Assembly (NCBI RefSeq): GCF_029543155.1
Contig: NZ_JARQXA010000003.1
Span: 310,001 to 374,000, forward strand
DNA from: Sphingomonas sp. HITSZ_GF
GTDB lineage: Bacteria > Pseudomonadota > Alphaproteobacteria > Sphingomonadales > Sphingomonadaceae
Length of the DNA: 64,000 nucleotides
Direction: 5' to 3'
This document shows positions 36,404 through 47,599 of the stretch, one piece after another; position 1 is the first letter of the stretch, and the number at the start of each line of letters is the position of its first letter. The notes beneath the pieces are model-generated. The model was not told where the DNA came from. It worked only from the letters and a program-made list of their open reading frames with translations, and made no database searches. A program made the position numbers and the translations under genes.

Positions 36404-37389
36404 GGCGTTCCCCAAAATCCTTTGACGGGCGGATAGAGCACGCCGTTCCGGTCCTCGACCCCGCCCGGACGATCCTTGGCGAGCCAGATCGGACCGTCAA
36501 GGTCGGCGAAGTCGGACATGCGGGCGACGTGCAGCGCCGCGGCGATCGACAGCGACGAGCTGACCATGCAGCCGGTCATCAGCCCCAGCCCGCGCTCGCG
36601 GGTGGCGCGCGCCAGCTTCAGCGCTTCGGTGAGGCCGCCGGCCTTGTCGAGCTTGATGTTCACCACCTGATAGCGCCGCGCGACCACGTCCAGCTCCGCG
36701 GTGGTGTGGATCGACTCGTCGGCGGCGATCGGCACCAGCGGCTTGAAGCGCTCCAGGCATTCGTCGATCTCCGCCGAGACCGGCTGCTCGAGCAGATCGA
36801 CCTTCAGCTCGGCGAGCAAGGGCTGCATCGCTTCGACCAACCGGGCGTCCCAGCTCTCGTTCGGATCGACGATCAGCTTCGCATCGGGCGCGGCGCTGCG
36901 CACGGCGCGGATCTGCGCGTCGGGCAGATGGCCGTCGACCTTGACCTTGATCAGCGGCGCGCCGGCAACGCGGCGGGCGGCGGCGCCCATCATCATCGGC
37001 GTGTCGATCACGATGGTGAGCGCGCTGGCGAGCGCTTCGGGTTCGGGCGCGCCGATCAGCTCGGCGACGCTCTTCCCCGCCTGGCGAGCTTCAAGGTCCC
37101 AGAGCGCGCAATCCACCGCGTTGCGGGCAGCGCCCGCCGGGAGCAGCGCCAGCAGCTCCTCGCGCCCGGCGCCAGCCTCGATCGCGGCGCGCACGCCTTC
37201 GATCGCCTCGAGCGCGCTCTCCACGCTTTCGCCGTAGCGGGCATAGGGCACGCCTTCGCCCTTCCCTTCATGCTCCCCGGCGCGGAGCGAGACCGTGACC
37301 ACATCGGCCTCGGTCTTCACGCCGCGCGAGATGCGGAAGGGCTTGGTCAGGAGGAAACGGTCGTGACGGGCCGAGAGACTTCGGTGCAT
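36400..37389 (-). CDS. dgcA: Dipeptide epimerase family protein, probable N-acetyl-D-glutamate racemase
   Basis: A 329-residue enolase-superfamily enzyme. Seen: FRISRGVKTEADVV near the start, the first catalytic lysine in IKVKVDG near residue 148, metal ligands in VDPNESW, LEQPV and AADES, the second lysine in NIKLDKAGG near residue 246, and DLDGP near the end. The family was first known as L-Ala-D/L-Glu epimerase of peptidoglycan recycling. Members paired with a DUF1611 gene (dgcN) racemise N-acetyl-D-glutamate in D-glutamate catabolism. Here it overlaps the dgcN-like gene by 43 bases, so the DgcA role is preferred. The alternative dipeptide role also fits the island. Confidence 0.88.
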   Translation of the reverse strand: MHRSLSARHDRFLLTKPFRISRGVKTEADVVTVSLRAGEHEGKGEGVPYARYGESVESALEAIEGVRAAIEAGAGREELLALLPAGAARNAVDCALWDLEARQAGKSVAELIGAPEPEALASALTIVIDTPMMMGAAARRVAGAPLIKVKVDGHLPDAQIRAVRSAAPDAKLIVDPNESWDARLVEAMQPLLAELKVDLLEQPVSAEIDECLERFKPLVPIAADESIHTTAELDVVARRYQVVNIKLDKAGGLTEALKLARATRERGLGLMTGCMVSSSLSIAAALHVARMSDFADLDGPIWLAKDRPGGVEDRNGVLYPPVKGFWGTP

Positions 37390-38381
37390 AGCAACTCATC
37401 GATGATCGCCTCGACCCCGAAGGCAATCGGATCGGTGCAGGGAAGGCCGAGATCGGCCTCGATCTGCCGGCACAGCGCCTCAGCCTCGTCGCGCTCCATG
37501 CGCGAGGTGTTGAGGCAGACGCCGACGGCGCGAACATTGGGGCTGGTCAGGCGCGCGGTCTGGAGATTGGCCTCCAGGCACGCCTTCAGCTCCGGCAGCG
37601 CACGGCCCGGGATGCCGCGCATATGGCTGCGGCTCGGATCGTGGCAGAGCACGATCGCCTCGGGCTGCGCACCGTGGAGCAGGCCGGTCGAGACACCGGC
37701 GAAGCTCGGGTGGAACAAGGAGCCCTGGCCCTCGATCAGGTCCCAGCCGCCATCGGTGCGCTCGGGCGCGAGCATCTCGATGCCGCCCGAGATGAAATCG
37801 GCGACCACTGCGTCGATCGGCACGCCGGCGCCGGCGATCAGGATGCCGGTCTGGCCGGTCGCTCGGAAATCGGCCTTCTCGCCGCGCGCCTTGAGCGCAT
37901 CGGCCAGCGCAATCGTGGTGTACATCTTGCCAACCGAGCAATCGGTGCCGACGGTGAGCACGCGGCGGCCGGCACGGGCATAGCCGTTGCCGACGCGCAG
38001 GTCCGCCGGGGGATCGCGCACGTCGAACAGCTGCAGGCCCTTTTCCCTGGCGAGCGCCGCCAGCTCGGGCACGTCGCGCAGCCGCTGGTGCAGGCCGGCG
38101 GCGATGTTCATCCCCGCTTCCAGCGCGGCCTTGGCGTCGGCGACGAGATCGCCGCCCAGCGTACCGCCCGAATTGGCGATGCCGAGCACGAGCGTCTTCG
38201 CGCCCGCCGCCGCGCCTTCGGCGATCGTCATGCGCGGCAGGCCGAGCGTCAGCGGACTATCGTCGTGCCGGAACTCGCCCACGCAATCGTCCCGCCGGAA
38301 TTCGGCGAGGCCGCGCGAGGTCTTGATGCCCACGAAATCGGTGCTGTGACCGAGGTATAGAAGAAAAGGTGCCGGTATCAT
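37347..38381 (-). CDS. dgcN: DUF1611 protein, probable D-glutamate N-acetyltransferase
   Basis: A 344-residue protein of the DUF1611 family, with the N-terminal LLYLGHSTDFVGIKTSRGLAEF, TLVLGIANSGGTLGGD, and the P-loop-like VGTDCSVGKMYTTIAL near residue 145. Related DgcN proteins acetylate D-glutamate so that DgcA can racemise it. It overlaps dgcA and shares its direction. The ATG at 38381 is unusual: it has no visible ribosome-binding site and lies at the base of a perfect hairpin formed by ATGCGGGG and CCCCGCAT. It is probably the first gene of the dgcN-dgcA-deacylase transcript. The LysR-type gene upstream is a likely regulator. Confidence 0.85.
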   Translation of the reverse strand: MIPAPFLLYLGHSTDFVGIKTSRGLAEFRRDDCVGEFRHDDSPLTLGLPRMTIAEGAAAGAKTLVLGIANSGGTLGGDLVADAKAALEAGMNIAAGLHQRLRDVPELAALAREKGLQLFDVRDPPADLRVGNGYARAGRRVLTVGTDCSVGKMYTTIALADALKARGEKADFRATGQTGILIAGAGVPIDAVVADFISGGIEMLAPERTDGGWDLIEGQGSLFHPSFAGVSTGLLHGAQPEAIVLCHDPSRSHMRGIPGRALPELKACLEANLQTARLTSPNVRAVGVCLNTSRMERDEAEALCRQIEADLGLPCTDPIAFGVEAIIDELLCTEVSRPVTTVSS

Positions 38382-38407
38382 GCGGGGATAACGCTATCGC
38401 CCCGCAT
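38380..38407. promoter_or_regulatory. Hairpin overlapping the dgcN start codon
   Basis: ATGCGGGG (38380-38387) and CCCCGCAT (38400-38407) are perfect 8-base inverted arms around ATAACGCTATCG, which contains a smaller ATA/TAT symmetry. One arm includes part of the dgcN start codon, and no Shine-Dalgarno sequence is visible. It could be a regulator site or a translational control hairpin. Confidence 0.45.
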
Positions 38408-38472
38408 CCGGCACCGCGCATAGCGAGTAGGCGCCTCGGCATAGCCTGTTGTTATGGCAAAAGCTCAGGACC

Positions 38473-39354
38473 TTAGGCGTCGATCACCTTGGCCAGCGTC
38501 TTGAGGAAATCGGTGGCCAGCGCCGTCGGCGGCCGGTTGAGCAGGAACATCGCGTGGACGTCGAAGGTGAGCTGCGGCTTCAAGGGCCGCATCGCCAGCC
38601 CGGGCACCAGCGAGGCCTGCGCCGTGAAGCTGTCGACCACCGTCATCCCCACTCCCTGCGCGACCAGCGCAGTGGCGATGTAGAAGGTGCGTGCCGAGAT
38701 CACCTCATCGAGATCGAGCTCGAGCCGCTGCAACTCCTGGCTGAACAGCTGGCCGATCGGGCCCGAATTGGCGAGGCTGATGAACGGGCGCCCGCGCAGC
38801 CGTTCCAGCTCGATGCGCGGCGGCGCGTCGGGCATGTCCTCCTCGCGGTAGAGCACCACCAGCTCGCCTTCGCCCAGCCAGCGATGGCCGATCGGCGCGG
38901 CGTGCGGCACCTCATAGGCGATCGCGACATCGGTTTCGCGCTCGTAGAGCTTGCGCAGCAGGTCGTCGTGATGGACGGTCTGGAGATCGAAGCGCACGCC
39001 CTCATGCCCGCGCATGAAGCGCGCCACCGCGGTGGGCAGCGCGTTGAGCGCGAGGCTGGGCAGGGCTGAAACCTTCAGCATGCCGCCCGAACCACGCTTC
39101 AGGTTCCGCCCGGCCTCGCGCAGCGCATAGACGCGGTCCTGGATCTCCGAGACTTCGGTGAACAGCGTGTGCGCGTCCTCGGTCGGGACCAGCCGGCCAT
39201 TGGTGCGGTGGAAGAGCTGGAAACCGAGGAGGCTCTCTGCATGGCGCAGCATCTTGGAGACCGAAGGCTGCGACACGTTGAGCGCCCGCGCGGCACCACT
39301 GACCGAGCCGTTGACATATACCGCGTGGAAAATCTCGATGTGACGCAAGTTCAT
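38473..39354 (-). CDS. LysR-family transcriptional regulator
   Basis: A 293-residue LysR-type regulator. The N-terminal winged helix-turn-helix is clear (MNLRHIEIFHAVYVNGSVSGAARALNVSQPSVSKM abbreviated by key blocks NLRHIEIF, GAARALNVSQPS and LGFQLFHR). It is followed by a periplasmic-binding-protein-like effector domain from about residue 90. It lies 91 bases upstream of dgcN in the same direction. By position it probably senses D-glutamate or an acetylated intermediate and activates the dgcN-dgcA-deacylase genes, as expected for the regulator of this pathway. That assignment is contextual. Confidence 0.88.
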   Translation of the reverse strand: MNLRHIEIFHAVYVNGSVSGAARALNVSQPSVSKMLRHAESLLGFQLFHRTNGRLVPTEDAHTLFTEVSEIQDRVYALREAGRNLKRGSGGMLKVSALPSLALNALPTAVARFMRGHEGVRFDLQTVHHDDLLRKLYERETDVAIAYEVPHAAPIGHRWLGEGELVVLYREEDMPDAPPRIELERLRGRPFISLANSGPIGQLFSQELQRLELDLDEVISARTFYIATALVAQGVGMTVVDSFTAQASLVPGLAMRPLKPQLTFDVHAMFLLNRPPTALATDFLKTLAKVIDA

Positions 39355-39420
39355 TGCGCCAGACTATAGCGGTTTGGAAAAAGGGAAAGGCCCCGCTTCG
39401 GGGCAATCGTTTCAATACTC

Positions 39421-39530
39421 CGTCACCCCCGCGAAAGCGGGGGCCCATCTCCGACGAGTTCCAACTACACCACCGCCGTCTGGCGCCTGGAGCATTCAGG
39501 AGATGGGTCCCCGCTTTCGCGGGGATGACG
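39421..39530. repeat. Dispersed palindromic repeat, copy 4
   Basis: CGTCACCCCCGCGAAAGCGG (extended by GGGCCCATCTCC) and the inverted GAGATGGGTCCCCGCTTTCG (extended by CGGGGATGACG) flank a loop of about 46 bases. It fills the gap between the LysR and hutC genes, which run in the same direction. Short open frames across it are spurious. Confidence 0.87.
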
Positions 39531-39558
39531 AGCGAATATTATCGTCGGCGCTTGCGGA

Positions 39559-40251
39559 TCAGCCGCCCGGGGTGAACTCCGCGACGAGATCGTAGCGATC
39601 GCCGGGAAAGGTCTGGCGGACGAAAGTGACGGCGCGGCCGGTGCGCCAGGTCCAGCGCTCGACCTGGAGGCAGGCGGTGTGCGGATCGAGCTGCAATCGC
39701 TTGGCGAGCGCGCCGCTGGCCGGCACCGCGCGGATGCGATGGCGGGCGTCGGTCCAGGGGACATGGTGGAGCAGCCAGGAACCGGGCGCCTCACTCTCGA
39801 AGGTGTCTGCGCGCGGCACCGGCACGGTGTCGAGCGCGATCAGTCGCCGCTCCAGCGCGAAGGGCTGGCCGCCGGCGAAATGTACACCCTCGATCAGCAG
39901 CGCCGGCAGCGCGATGCCCGATATCTCGGCATCGGCGTCGCGATTGACCACGCGGCAGGTGTCGAGCTCCCAATGATAGGCCTCGCCGCGCGCCGCGATC
40001 ATCTGGGCAAGATCGGGCACTTCGAGCACCGCGGCATGCACCTTGGGCTGGGCGACGAACGAGCCGGCCTTGCGCCGCCGCTCGATCAGCCCGGCATGGG
40101 CGAGCCGCTCCAGCGCCTTGCTCACCGTGGCGCGGGCGCAGCCATAGTGCGCGACCAGTTCATGCTCGAAGGGAATGCGGTCGCCAGGGCGCAATGCACC
40201 CGAGCGGATGCGCTCCTCGATGTCCGAGCGGATGCGTTCCTGCAGCGTCAC
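39559..40251 (-). CDS. hutC: GntR/HutC-family repressor of histidine utilisation
   Basis: A 230-residue regulator with an N-terminal GntR winged helix ([27 protein letters not shown] as key blocks [29 protein letters not shown]) and a C-terminal UTRA ligand domain containing [21 protein letters not shown]. HutC represses hut genes and is released by urocanate. The GTG at 40251 overlaps the hutF stop by four bases (GTGA), so it is co-translated with hutF and would be autoregulated. A matching palindromic operator lies at 41608-41621 between the divergent hut transcripts. Confidence 0.93.
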   Translation of the reverse strand: MTLQERIRSDIEERIRSGALRPGDRIPFEHELVAHYGCARATVSKALERLAHAGLIERRRKAGSFVAQPKVHAAVLEVPDLAQMIAARGEAYHWELDTCRVVNRDADAEISGIALPALLIEGVHFAGGQPFALERRLIALDTVPVPRADTFESEAPGSWLLHHVPWTDARHRIRAVPASGALAKRLQLDPHTACLQVERWTWRTGRAVTFVRQTFPGDRYDLVAEFTPGG

Positions 40252-41588
40252 CCGAGCAGGCGCTCCAGGATTTTGTGATAATGATTAGCAATAGCCTCGC
40301 TTGCACGGTGCCGGCCGCGAGAGACTTGCAGCGTGCCGGCGCGCCAGACGCAGTCGATCGCGCCGGGGCGCCCGGCGAAGATCCAGCGATCGAGAAGGGT
40401 GTCGGCAGAGGCGCCGGCGAAGCTCGGATGATCCATGTCCAGGCTCACGATATCGGCCGGGGCGCCGGGCGCAATCCCGGTCGTGACGCCAAGCGCCTGC
40501 CCGCCCCCGGCCAGCGCCGCGCCGAACAGCGTCTCTCCCACCGAAGCGTCTTCGTCGGCGAGGATCGCCCTGCGCCGCAGCGAGAGCCGCTGCGAATATT
40601 CGATCGCCCGCAATTCTGCAGCGGCATCGATCTGGATATTGGAATCGGTGCCGGTCGCGAGACGCCCGCCGGTGGCCAGATAGCGTTCGGCCGGGAAGAT
40701 GCCGTCGCCCAGATTGGCTTCGGTGACCGGGCACAGCCCTGCCACCGCGCCCGAGCGCGCCAGCCGGTCGGTTTCGGCATGGTTGAGGTGGGTGGCGTGG
40801 ATCAGCGTCCAGCGTTGGTCGACCCCGGCATTGTGCAGCAGCCACTCGACCGGCCGCGCCCCGCTCCATTGCTCGCAGGCGGCGACTTCCCCGGTCTGCT
40901 CGGCAGCGTGGATATGGATCGGGCCGGAAGTGAGCGCCGTGACCGCAGCCAGTTCCTCCGGCGTCACCGCGCGCAACGAATGCGGGGCCACACCCAGCAC
41001 CGCGTCGGCGGGCAGCTTGGCCCGGCTCGCCTCGACCAGTTCGGCGAAGCTGTCGAGGCTCGACAGGAAGCGCCGCTGGCCGGGCTTGGGCTCGCGGCCG
41101 CCGAAATCGCTGTGCGCGTAGAAGACCGGCAGCAGGGTGAGGCCGATACCCGCCTGCCCGGCGGCATGCACGATCGCGCCGGCGGTCTCGGCCGGATCGG
41201 CATAGCGGGCGCCGTCCACGTCGTTGTGGAGATAGTGGAACTCGCCAACCCGCGTGTACCCCGTCTCGAGCATCTCGACATAGGCCTGGGCGGTGATCGC
41301 CGCGATGTCGTCGGGAGTCAGCCGGTCGAGGAACCGGTACATGATCTCGCGCCAACTCCAGAAATCATCGTCTGGCCGGCCGCGGCGCTCGCTCAGCCCT
41401 GCCATGCCGCGCTGGAAGCCGTGGCTGTGGACATTGCCCAGGCCGGGAATGGCGGCACGGTGACGCTCGGCGCCAAGCGTGGGATCGCTGTCCGCCAGCA
41501 CCGCGGCGATGCGCCCTTCGGCGATGCGGACGGTGACGCGCTCGGCCCAGCCGGTCGGCAGCAGCGCGGTTTCGAACCAGAGATCCAT
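40248..41588 (-). CDS. hutF: Formimidoylglutamate deiminase
   Basis: A 446-residue amidohydrolase that converts N-formimidoyl-L-glutamate to N-formyl-L-glutamate and ammonia, the fourth step of the five-step histidine pathway. Seen: the HxH zinc motif in [14 protein letters not shown] near residue 55, FHYLHND, the histidine in IHIHAAEQ near residue 210, HATHLN, and the aspartate in ATGTDSNIQ near residue 315. The length is normal. The ATG at 41588 is next to the shared hut operator. It heads the leftward hutF-hutC transcript. Its presence together with hutG shows that this organism uses the formylglutamate route rather than HutG-type direct formiminoglutamase. Confidence 0.95.
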   Translation of the reverse strand: MDLWFETALLPTGWAERVTVRIAEGRIAAVLADSDPTLGAERHRAAIPGLGNVHSHGFQRGMAGLSERRGRPDDDFWSWREIMYRFLDRLTPDDIAAITAQAYVEMLETGYTRVGEFHYLHNDVDGARYADPAETAGAIVHAAGQAGIGLTLLPVFYAHSDFGGREPKPGQRRFLSSLDSFAELVEASRAKLPADAVLGVAPHSLRAVTPEELAAVTALTSGPIHIHAAEQTGEVAACEQWSGARPVEWLLHNAGVDQRWTLIHATHLNHAETDRLARSGAVAGLCPVTEANLGDGIFPAERYLATGGRLATGTDSNIQIDAAAELRAIEYSQRLSLRRRAILADEDASVGETLFGAALAGGGQALGVTTGIAPGAPADIVSLDMDHPSFAGASADTLLDRWIFAGRPGAIDCVWRAGTLQVSRGRHRASEAIANHYHKILERLLG

Positions 41589-41607
41589 TGCATTGCCTCC
41601 CTTTCAA

Positions 41608-41621
41608 TATGTCTAGACATA
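41608..41621. promoter_or_regulatory. HutC operator between divergent hut transcripts
   Basis: TATGTCTAGACATA is a perfect 14-bp palindrome in the 60-base gap between hutF and hutI. Its TGTCTAGACA core differs by one base from the TGTATAGACA core of known enterobacterial HutC operators. One site could control both hutFC and hutIHGU. Confidence 0.75.
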
Positions 41622-41648
41622 ACAGAAAGCGCGGGCAAGGATGGGCAG

Positions 41649-42830
41649 ATGGATCGACTCTGGACCAATGCCCGGATCGCGACGATGGCTGGCCCCGGCC
41701 TGGGCACCATCGAGCGCGGCGCCGTGGCGGCCCGGGACGGAAGGATCGCCTGGCTGGGCCCCGCGAGCGAGGCGCCCGCCGCGGCCGAGACGGTGGATTG
41801 CGGGGGCCGCTGGATCACCCCCGGGCTGATCGATTGCCACACCCATCTGGTCCATGCAGGCGACCGCGCGCACGAGTTCGAGCTGCGGCTCCAGGGCGCC
41901 AGTTACGAGGAGATTGCGCGCGCCGGCGGCGGGATTGTCTCGACGATGCGCGCCACCCGCGACGCGAGCGAGGCCGCACTGGTCGCGAGCGCCCTGCCCC
42001 GGCTCGACGCGCTGATCGCCGAGGGCACGACCACGGTCGAAGTGAAGTCAGGCTATGGCCTGTCGCTGGACGACGAACTCAAGATGCTGCGCGCCGCCCG
42101 GGCGCTGGGCCGCGAGCGGCCGGTGCGGATCGCGACGACCTTCCTCGGCGCGCATGCCCTGCCCCCCGAATATGCGAACGACCGCACCGCTTATGTCGAT
42201 CTCGTATGCGATACGATGATCCCCGCGCTCGGCGGTCTTGCCGATGCGGTCGATGCGTTTTGCGAGGGGATCGGCTTCACCCCTGACGAGACCCGCCGCG
42301 TGTTCGAAGCGGCGAAGGCGCACGGGCTGGGCGTGAAGCTCCACGCCGAGCAGCTTTCCAACCAGCAAGGCGCCGCGCTGGCGGCATCCTATGGCGCGCT
42401 GTCGGCAGACCATCTCGAATATCTCGACACGGCCGGGATCGCGGCGATGGCCAGGGCCGGCACGGTGGCGACATTGCTCCCCGGCGCCTTCTACTTCGTC
42501 CGCGAGACCAGGCTGCCGCCGATCCAGGCGCTGCGCGACGCCGGTGTCCCGATCGCCCTCGCCACCGATTGCAACCCGGGCACCTCCCCGCTCACCAGCC
42601 TGCTGCTCGTGATGAACATGGGCGCGACGCTGTTCCGCCTGACCGTCGAGGAATGTCTGGCCGGCGTGACCCGCGAGGCGGCGCGGGCGCTGGGGCTTGC
42701 CCAAGAAATCGGCACGATCGCGCTCGGCAAGAGCTGCGACCTGGCGATCTGGGACGTCGAGCGGCCGGCCGAGCTTGTCTATCGCATGGGGCTGAACCCG
42801 CTCCATGCGCGTGTGTGGAAGGGCGAATGA
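41649..42830 (+). CDS. hutI: Imidazolonepropionase
   Basis: A 393-residue amidohydrolase that opens the imidazolone ring to give formimidoylglutamate, the third step of histidine degradation. Seen: the HxH pair in [20 protein letters not shown] near residue 65, the substrate-binding segment EVKSGYGL near residue 130, histidines in [10 protein letters not shown] and SADHLEYL, and the aspartate in [12 protein letters not shown] near residue 305. The ATG at 41649 has AAGGATGG just upstream. It is the first gene of the rightward hutI-hutH-hutG-hutU transcript, each pair overlapping by four bases. Confidence 0.96.
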   Translation: MDRLWTNARIATMAGPGLGTIERGAVAARDGRIAWLGPASEAPAAAETVDCGGRWITPGLIDCHTHLVHAGDRAHEFELRLQGASYEEIARAGGGIVSTMRATRDASEAALVASALPRLDALIAEGTTTVEVKSGYGLSLDDELKMLRAARALGRERPVRIATTFLGAHALPPEYANDRTAYVDLVCDTMIPALGGLADAVDAFCEGIGFTPDETRRVFEAAKAHGLGVKLHAEQLSNQQGAALAASYGALSADHLEYLDTAGIAAMARAGTVATLLPGAFYFVRETRLPPIQALRDAGVPIALATDCNPGTSPLTSLLLVMNMGATLFRLTVEECLAGVTREAARALGLAQEIGTIALGKSCDLAIWDVERPAELVYRMGLNPLHARVWKGE

Positions 42831-44356
42831 CCGAAGTTCTGATGATCCCCGGCGAGGTGCCGCTGGCCGAGTGGCGCGCGATCTGGCGTGGCGCGGTGCC
42901 GAAGCTCGATCCCGCCAGCGCCCCGCGCATCGCCGAGAGCGCCGCCGCCGTGGCGCGCATCCTCGCGCATGGCGAACCGGTCTATGGAATCAACACCGGA
43001 TTCGGGAAGCTCGCCAGCGTCAAGATCGAGGCCGAGGATCTCGCCACGCTCCAGCGCAACATCGTGCTCAGCCACGCCGCCGGCATCGGCGCGCCCTCGC
43101 CCACCCCGGTCGTCCGGCTGATGATGGCATTGAAGCTCGCCAGCCTCGCCCAGGGCGCCTCGGGCGTGCAGCCCGCCACCGTCGCGCTACTCGAGGCGAT
43201 GCTTGCCGGGGGGCTTACCCCGGTGGTGCCCAGCCAGGGCTCGGTCGGCGCCAGCGGCGACCTCGCTCCGCTGGCGCACATGGCCGCGACGATGATCGGG
43301 GTCGGCCATATCGAGCTTGGCGGCCGCGTGCTTCCCGCCAAGCAGGCGCTGGCCGAAGCCGGCCTCGCCCCCGTCACCCTCGGCCCGAAGGAAGGCCTCG
43401 CCCTCCTCAACGGCACCCAATTCTCCACCGCCAACGCGCTGGCCGGGCTGTTCGAGGCGGAGACCTTGTTCCAGGCCGCGCTCGTCACCGGCGCACTGTC
43501 GACCGAGGCAGCCAAGGGCACCGATGCCCCCTTCGATCCGCGCATCCACCAGCTGCGCCGTCACCCTGGCCAGATCGCAGTCGGCGAGACGCTGCGCACG
43601 CTGATGCAGGGCTCGGCGATCCGCGCCTCGCACCGCGACGACGATCCGCGCGTGCAGGACCCCTATTGTCTGCGCTGCCAGCCCCAGGTGATGGGCGCGG
43701 TGCTCGATCTGCTCCGCCAGGCCGGCACGACGCTGGAGACCGAGGCCAACGGCGTCAGCGACAATCCGCTGATCTTCGCCGAGACCGACGAGGCGCTGTC
43801 CGGCGGCAACTTCCACGCCGAGCCGGTCGCCTTCGCGGCGGACATGATCGCGCTGGCGCTCTGCGAGATTGGCTCGATCGCCGAGCGCCGGATCGCGATG
43901 CTGGTCGATCCCGCGCTTTCCAACCTGCCCGCCTTCCTTACCCCCCAGCCGGGTTTGAACTCGGGCTTCATGATCCCCCAGGTCACTGCCGCGGCACTCG
44001 TCTCCGAGAACAAGCAGCGCGCCACCCCGGCCAGCGTCGACTCGATCCCGACCTCGGCCAATCAGGAAGACCATGTCTCGATGGCCGCGCATGGCGCCCG
44101 CCGCCTGCTCGACATGGCCGCGAACTGCGCCGGGGTGATCGGCATCGAGCTGCTCGCCGCCGCGCAGGGCTGCGACTTCCATGCCGGTCTCACTTCCTCC
44201 GAAGCATTGGAGCGCGTGCGCGCCCGGCTGCGCGGCGAGGTGCCGACGCTCGATCACGACAGGCATTTCCACCCCGACATCGAAGCGGCGACCGCGCTGG
44301 TCCGCGCCGGCGCGGTGGCCGAAGCGGCGGGTATCGCGCTGCCGGGGGTTGCATGA
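42827..44356 (+). CDS. hutH: Histidine ammonia-lyase
   Basis: A 509-residue lyase converting L-histidine to urocanate and ammonia, the first step of the pathway. Seen: [11 protein letters not shown] near residue 48, the Ala-Ser-Gly triplet that forms the MIO electrophile in [13 protein letters not shown] near residue 142, [13 protein letters not shown], the central [12 protein letters not shown] and SDNPLIF segments, and a QEDHVSM motif near residue 410. All are typical. The ATG at 42827 overlaps the hutI stop (ATGA), excluding the long frame that starts further upstream. Cytoplasmic tetramer by family. Confidence 0.97.
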   Translation: MTEVLMIPGEVPLAEWRAIWRGAVPKLDPASAPRIAESAAAVARILAHGEPVYGINTGFGKLASVKIEAEDLATLQRNIVLSHAAGIGAPSPTPVVRLMMALKLASLAQGASGVQPATVALLEAMLAGGLTPVVPSQGSVGASGDLAPLAHMAATMIGVGHIELGGRVLPAKQALAEAGLAPVTLGPKEGLALLNGTQFSTANALAGLFEAETLFQAALVTGALSTEAAKGTDAPFDPRIHQLRRHPGQIAVGETLRTLMQGSAIRASHRDDDPRVQDPYCLRCQPQVMGAVLDLLRQAGTTLETEANGVSDNPLIFAETDEALSGGNFHAEPVAFAADMIALALCEIGSIAERRIAMLVDPALSNLPAFLTPQPGLNSGFMIPQVTAAALVSENKQRATPASVDSIPTSANQEDHVSMAAHGARRLLDMAANCAGVIGIELLAAAQGCDFHAGLTSSEALERVRARLRGEVPTLDHDRHFHPDIEAATALVRAGAVAEAAGIALPGVA

Positions 44357-45161
44357 GCTGGCTCGAGGTGCATCGCGGCAGCGCGCCGCTGATCGTCGCC
44401 TTTCCGCATACGGGCACGGACATTCCGCCCGATATCGAGCCTCGCTTCGTCTCCCCCTGGCTAGCGCGCAAGGATGCCGACTGGTGGATCGACCGGCTCT
44501 ACGACTTCGCCGCCGAGCTCGGCGCCACGACGGTGCGGACGCGCATCTCGCGCAGCGTGATCGACGTGAGCCGCGATCCCTCCGGCGCCTCGCTCTATCC
44601 GGGGCAGGCGACGACGGAGCTTTGCCCGACCACCACCTTCGACGGCACGCCCCTGTATCACAACGGCGAACCGGACGCCGGCGAGATCGCCCGGCGGCGC
44701 ACCGCCTTTTTCGATCCCTATCACGCCGCGATCGTGGCCGAGATCGTGCGACTCCGCGCGATCCATCCCCGGATCGTGCTCTACGACGCGCACTCGATCC
44801 GCAGCCATGTCCCCCGCCTGTTCGACGGCACGCTGCCCCAGTTCAACATCGGCACCAATGGCGGCGCCACCTGCGCCCCGGCCCTCGCCCGCTCCGTCGA
44901 GGCCGCCTGCGCCGCGACGCCCTGGAGCCAGGTGACCGACGGCCGTTTCCGCGGCGGCTGGACCACCCGCCACTATGGCCGCCCCGAAGCGGGCGTACAC
45001 GCCATCCAGATGGAGCTGGCCTGCCGCGGCTATATCGACGAGCCCGCCGCCTTCGACGAGGCGCGCTGGCCGACGCCCTATGCCGATACCCGCGCCGCCC
45101 CGATGCGCGCCGCCCTCACCCAGGTCCTGCAAGCCTGCCTGCAATTCGCCGGAGCCCCGGA

Positions 45162-45165
<4 letters not shown>
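44353..45165 (+). CDS. hutG: N-formylglutamate deformylase
   Basis: A 270-residue N-formylglutamate amidohydrolase that hydrolyses the HutF product to formate and L-glutamate, the final step. Seen: [13 protein letters not shown] near residue 18 with a metal-type histidine, [32 protein letters not shown] near residue 140, and [11 protein letters not shown] near the end. It overlaps hutH (ATGA at 44353) and hutU (ATGA at 45162). Together with hutF it completes the formylglutamate branch. Confidence 0.95.
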
Positions 45166-46820
<1,655 letters not shown>

Positions 46821-46914
46821 GCGGTCTGGTCTTGCCGGAGACGGCAAGGGACGGAGGCGGGCCGCGTTGCAACCGCGGCTCGCCTTCTGGAATTTTCAAG
46901 GTTATCCAATAGCC

Positions 46915-47015
46915 TTTCCCCGGCGAAGGCCGGGGCCCAGACTAGGCAGTGCGCGGCGAAGACGCGCCAAGGCGCGTGACTTTCAAGGCTGGGCCCCGGC
47001 CTTCGCCGGGGAAAA
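46915..47015. repeat. Dispersed palindromic repeat, copy 5
   Basis: TTTCCCCGGCGAAGGCCGGG (extended by GCCCAGAC) and the inverted GGCTGGGCCCCGGCCTTCGC (extended by CGGGGAAAAG) flank a loop of about 45 bases. It lies between the convergent hutU and asparaginase-like genes. The rest of the 205-base gap shows no further feature. Confidence 0.87.
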
Positions 47016-47025
47016 GAAGAAGAAA

Positions 47026-47517
47026 TCAAATCTCGACGAACTTCCCCGCCTCGCAGTCCTTCACCACCTTGCCCGCTTCGAACACGGTGCCGTTCATCGT
47101 GATATAGACCCCGGGCTGCGCCACCTGGACGGTGGCGAAGGCCATGCCGAGATTGAACGGCGCATCGCTCTCCGCGAAGCGCGCCGGCGCCAGCGCGCCG
47201 ACCAGCACGATCGTCTTGCCCGCGATTCCCGCGAGCGCCTTGGCGGTCTCGGTCATCGTGTCGGTGCCGTGCGTGATGACGATGCGCGTCGCATCCGAGC
47301 CCGCGACGCGCGCGGCGATCTCCGCACGGTCCGCGTCGTTCATCTCCAGGCTGTCCTTGCGCATCACTTCCTCGATCTCGAAGGGATGCAGCACGCGGCC
47401 GACCTCGAGCAGCCGCGACATCATCGTGCCGACGATCGTGTATTTGCTCGACGCGTCGAAATATTGCTTGTCGATGGTGCCGCCGGTGGTGAGCACGAGG
47501 ATGGGCTGCTGGGTCAT
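47026..47517 (-). CDS. Half-length asparaginase-domain protein
   Basis: A 163-residue protein matching only the N-terminal domain of L-asparaginases, which are normally about 330 residues. Seen: the nucleophile motif VLTTGGTIDK near residue 10, and the second threonine-aspartate motif in ITHGTDTMTETA near residue 83, both intact. A lysine-bearing loop (LVGALAPARF) follows. The C-terminal domain, which contributes to substrate binding across the dimer in full enzymes, is absent. The open frame ends cleanly, with no remnant downstream. Small asparaginase-domain proteins occur in other proteobacteria, so it is probably a genuine short form. Activity uncertain. It lies divergent from the DUF2946 gene. 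Confidence 0.8.
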   Translation of the reverse strand: MTQQPILVLTTGGTIDKQYFDASSKYTIVGTMMSRLLEVGRVLHPFEIEEVMRKDSLEMNDADRAEIAARVAGSDATRIVITHGTDTMTETAKALAGIAGKTIVLVGALAPARFAESDAPFNLGMAFATVQVAQPGVYITMNGTVFEAGKVVKDCEAGKFVEI

Positions 47518-47599
47518 GCGCGGCCCTTACGCCGCTTCTTCCGCAAGGTCATGGGACAAAATGCCCAGCCCGCCTGCGCGATTCCGCAGGTGACAGCCC

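Noticed and set aside
39354..39595. Two 73-codon open frames between the LysR and hutC genes
   Set aside because: They run across a dispersed palindromic repeat and translate its arms, so they are not genes.
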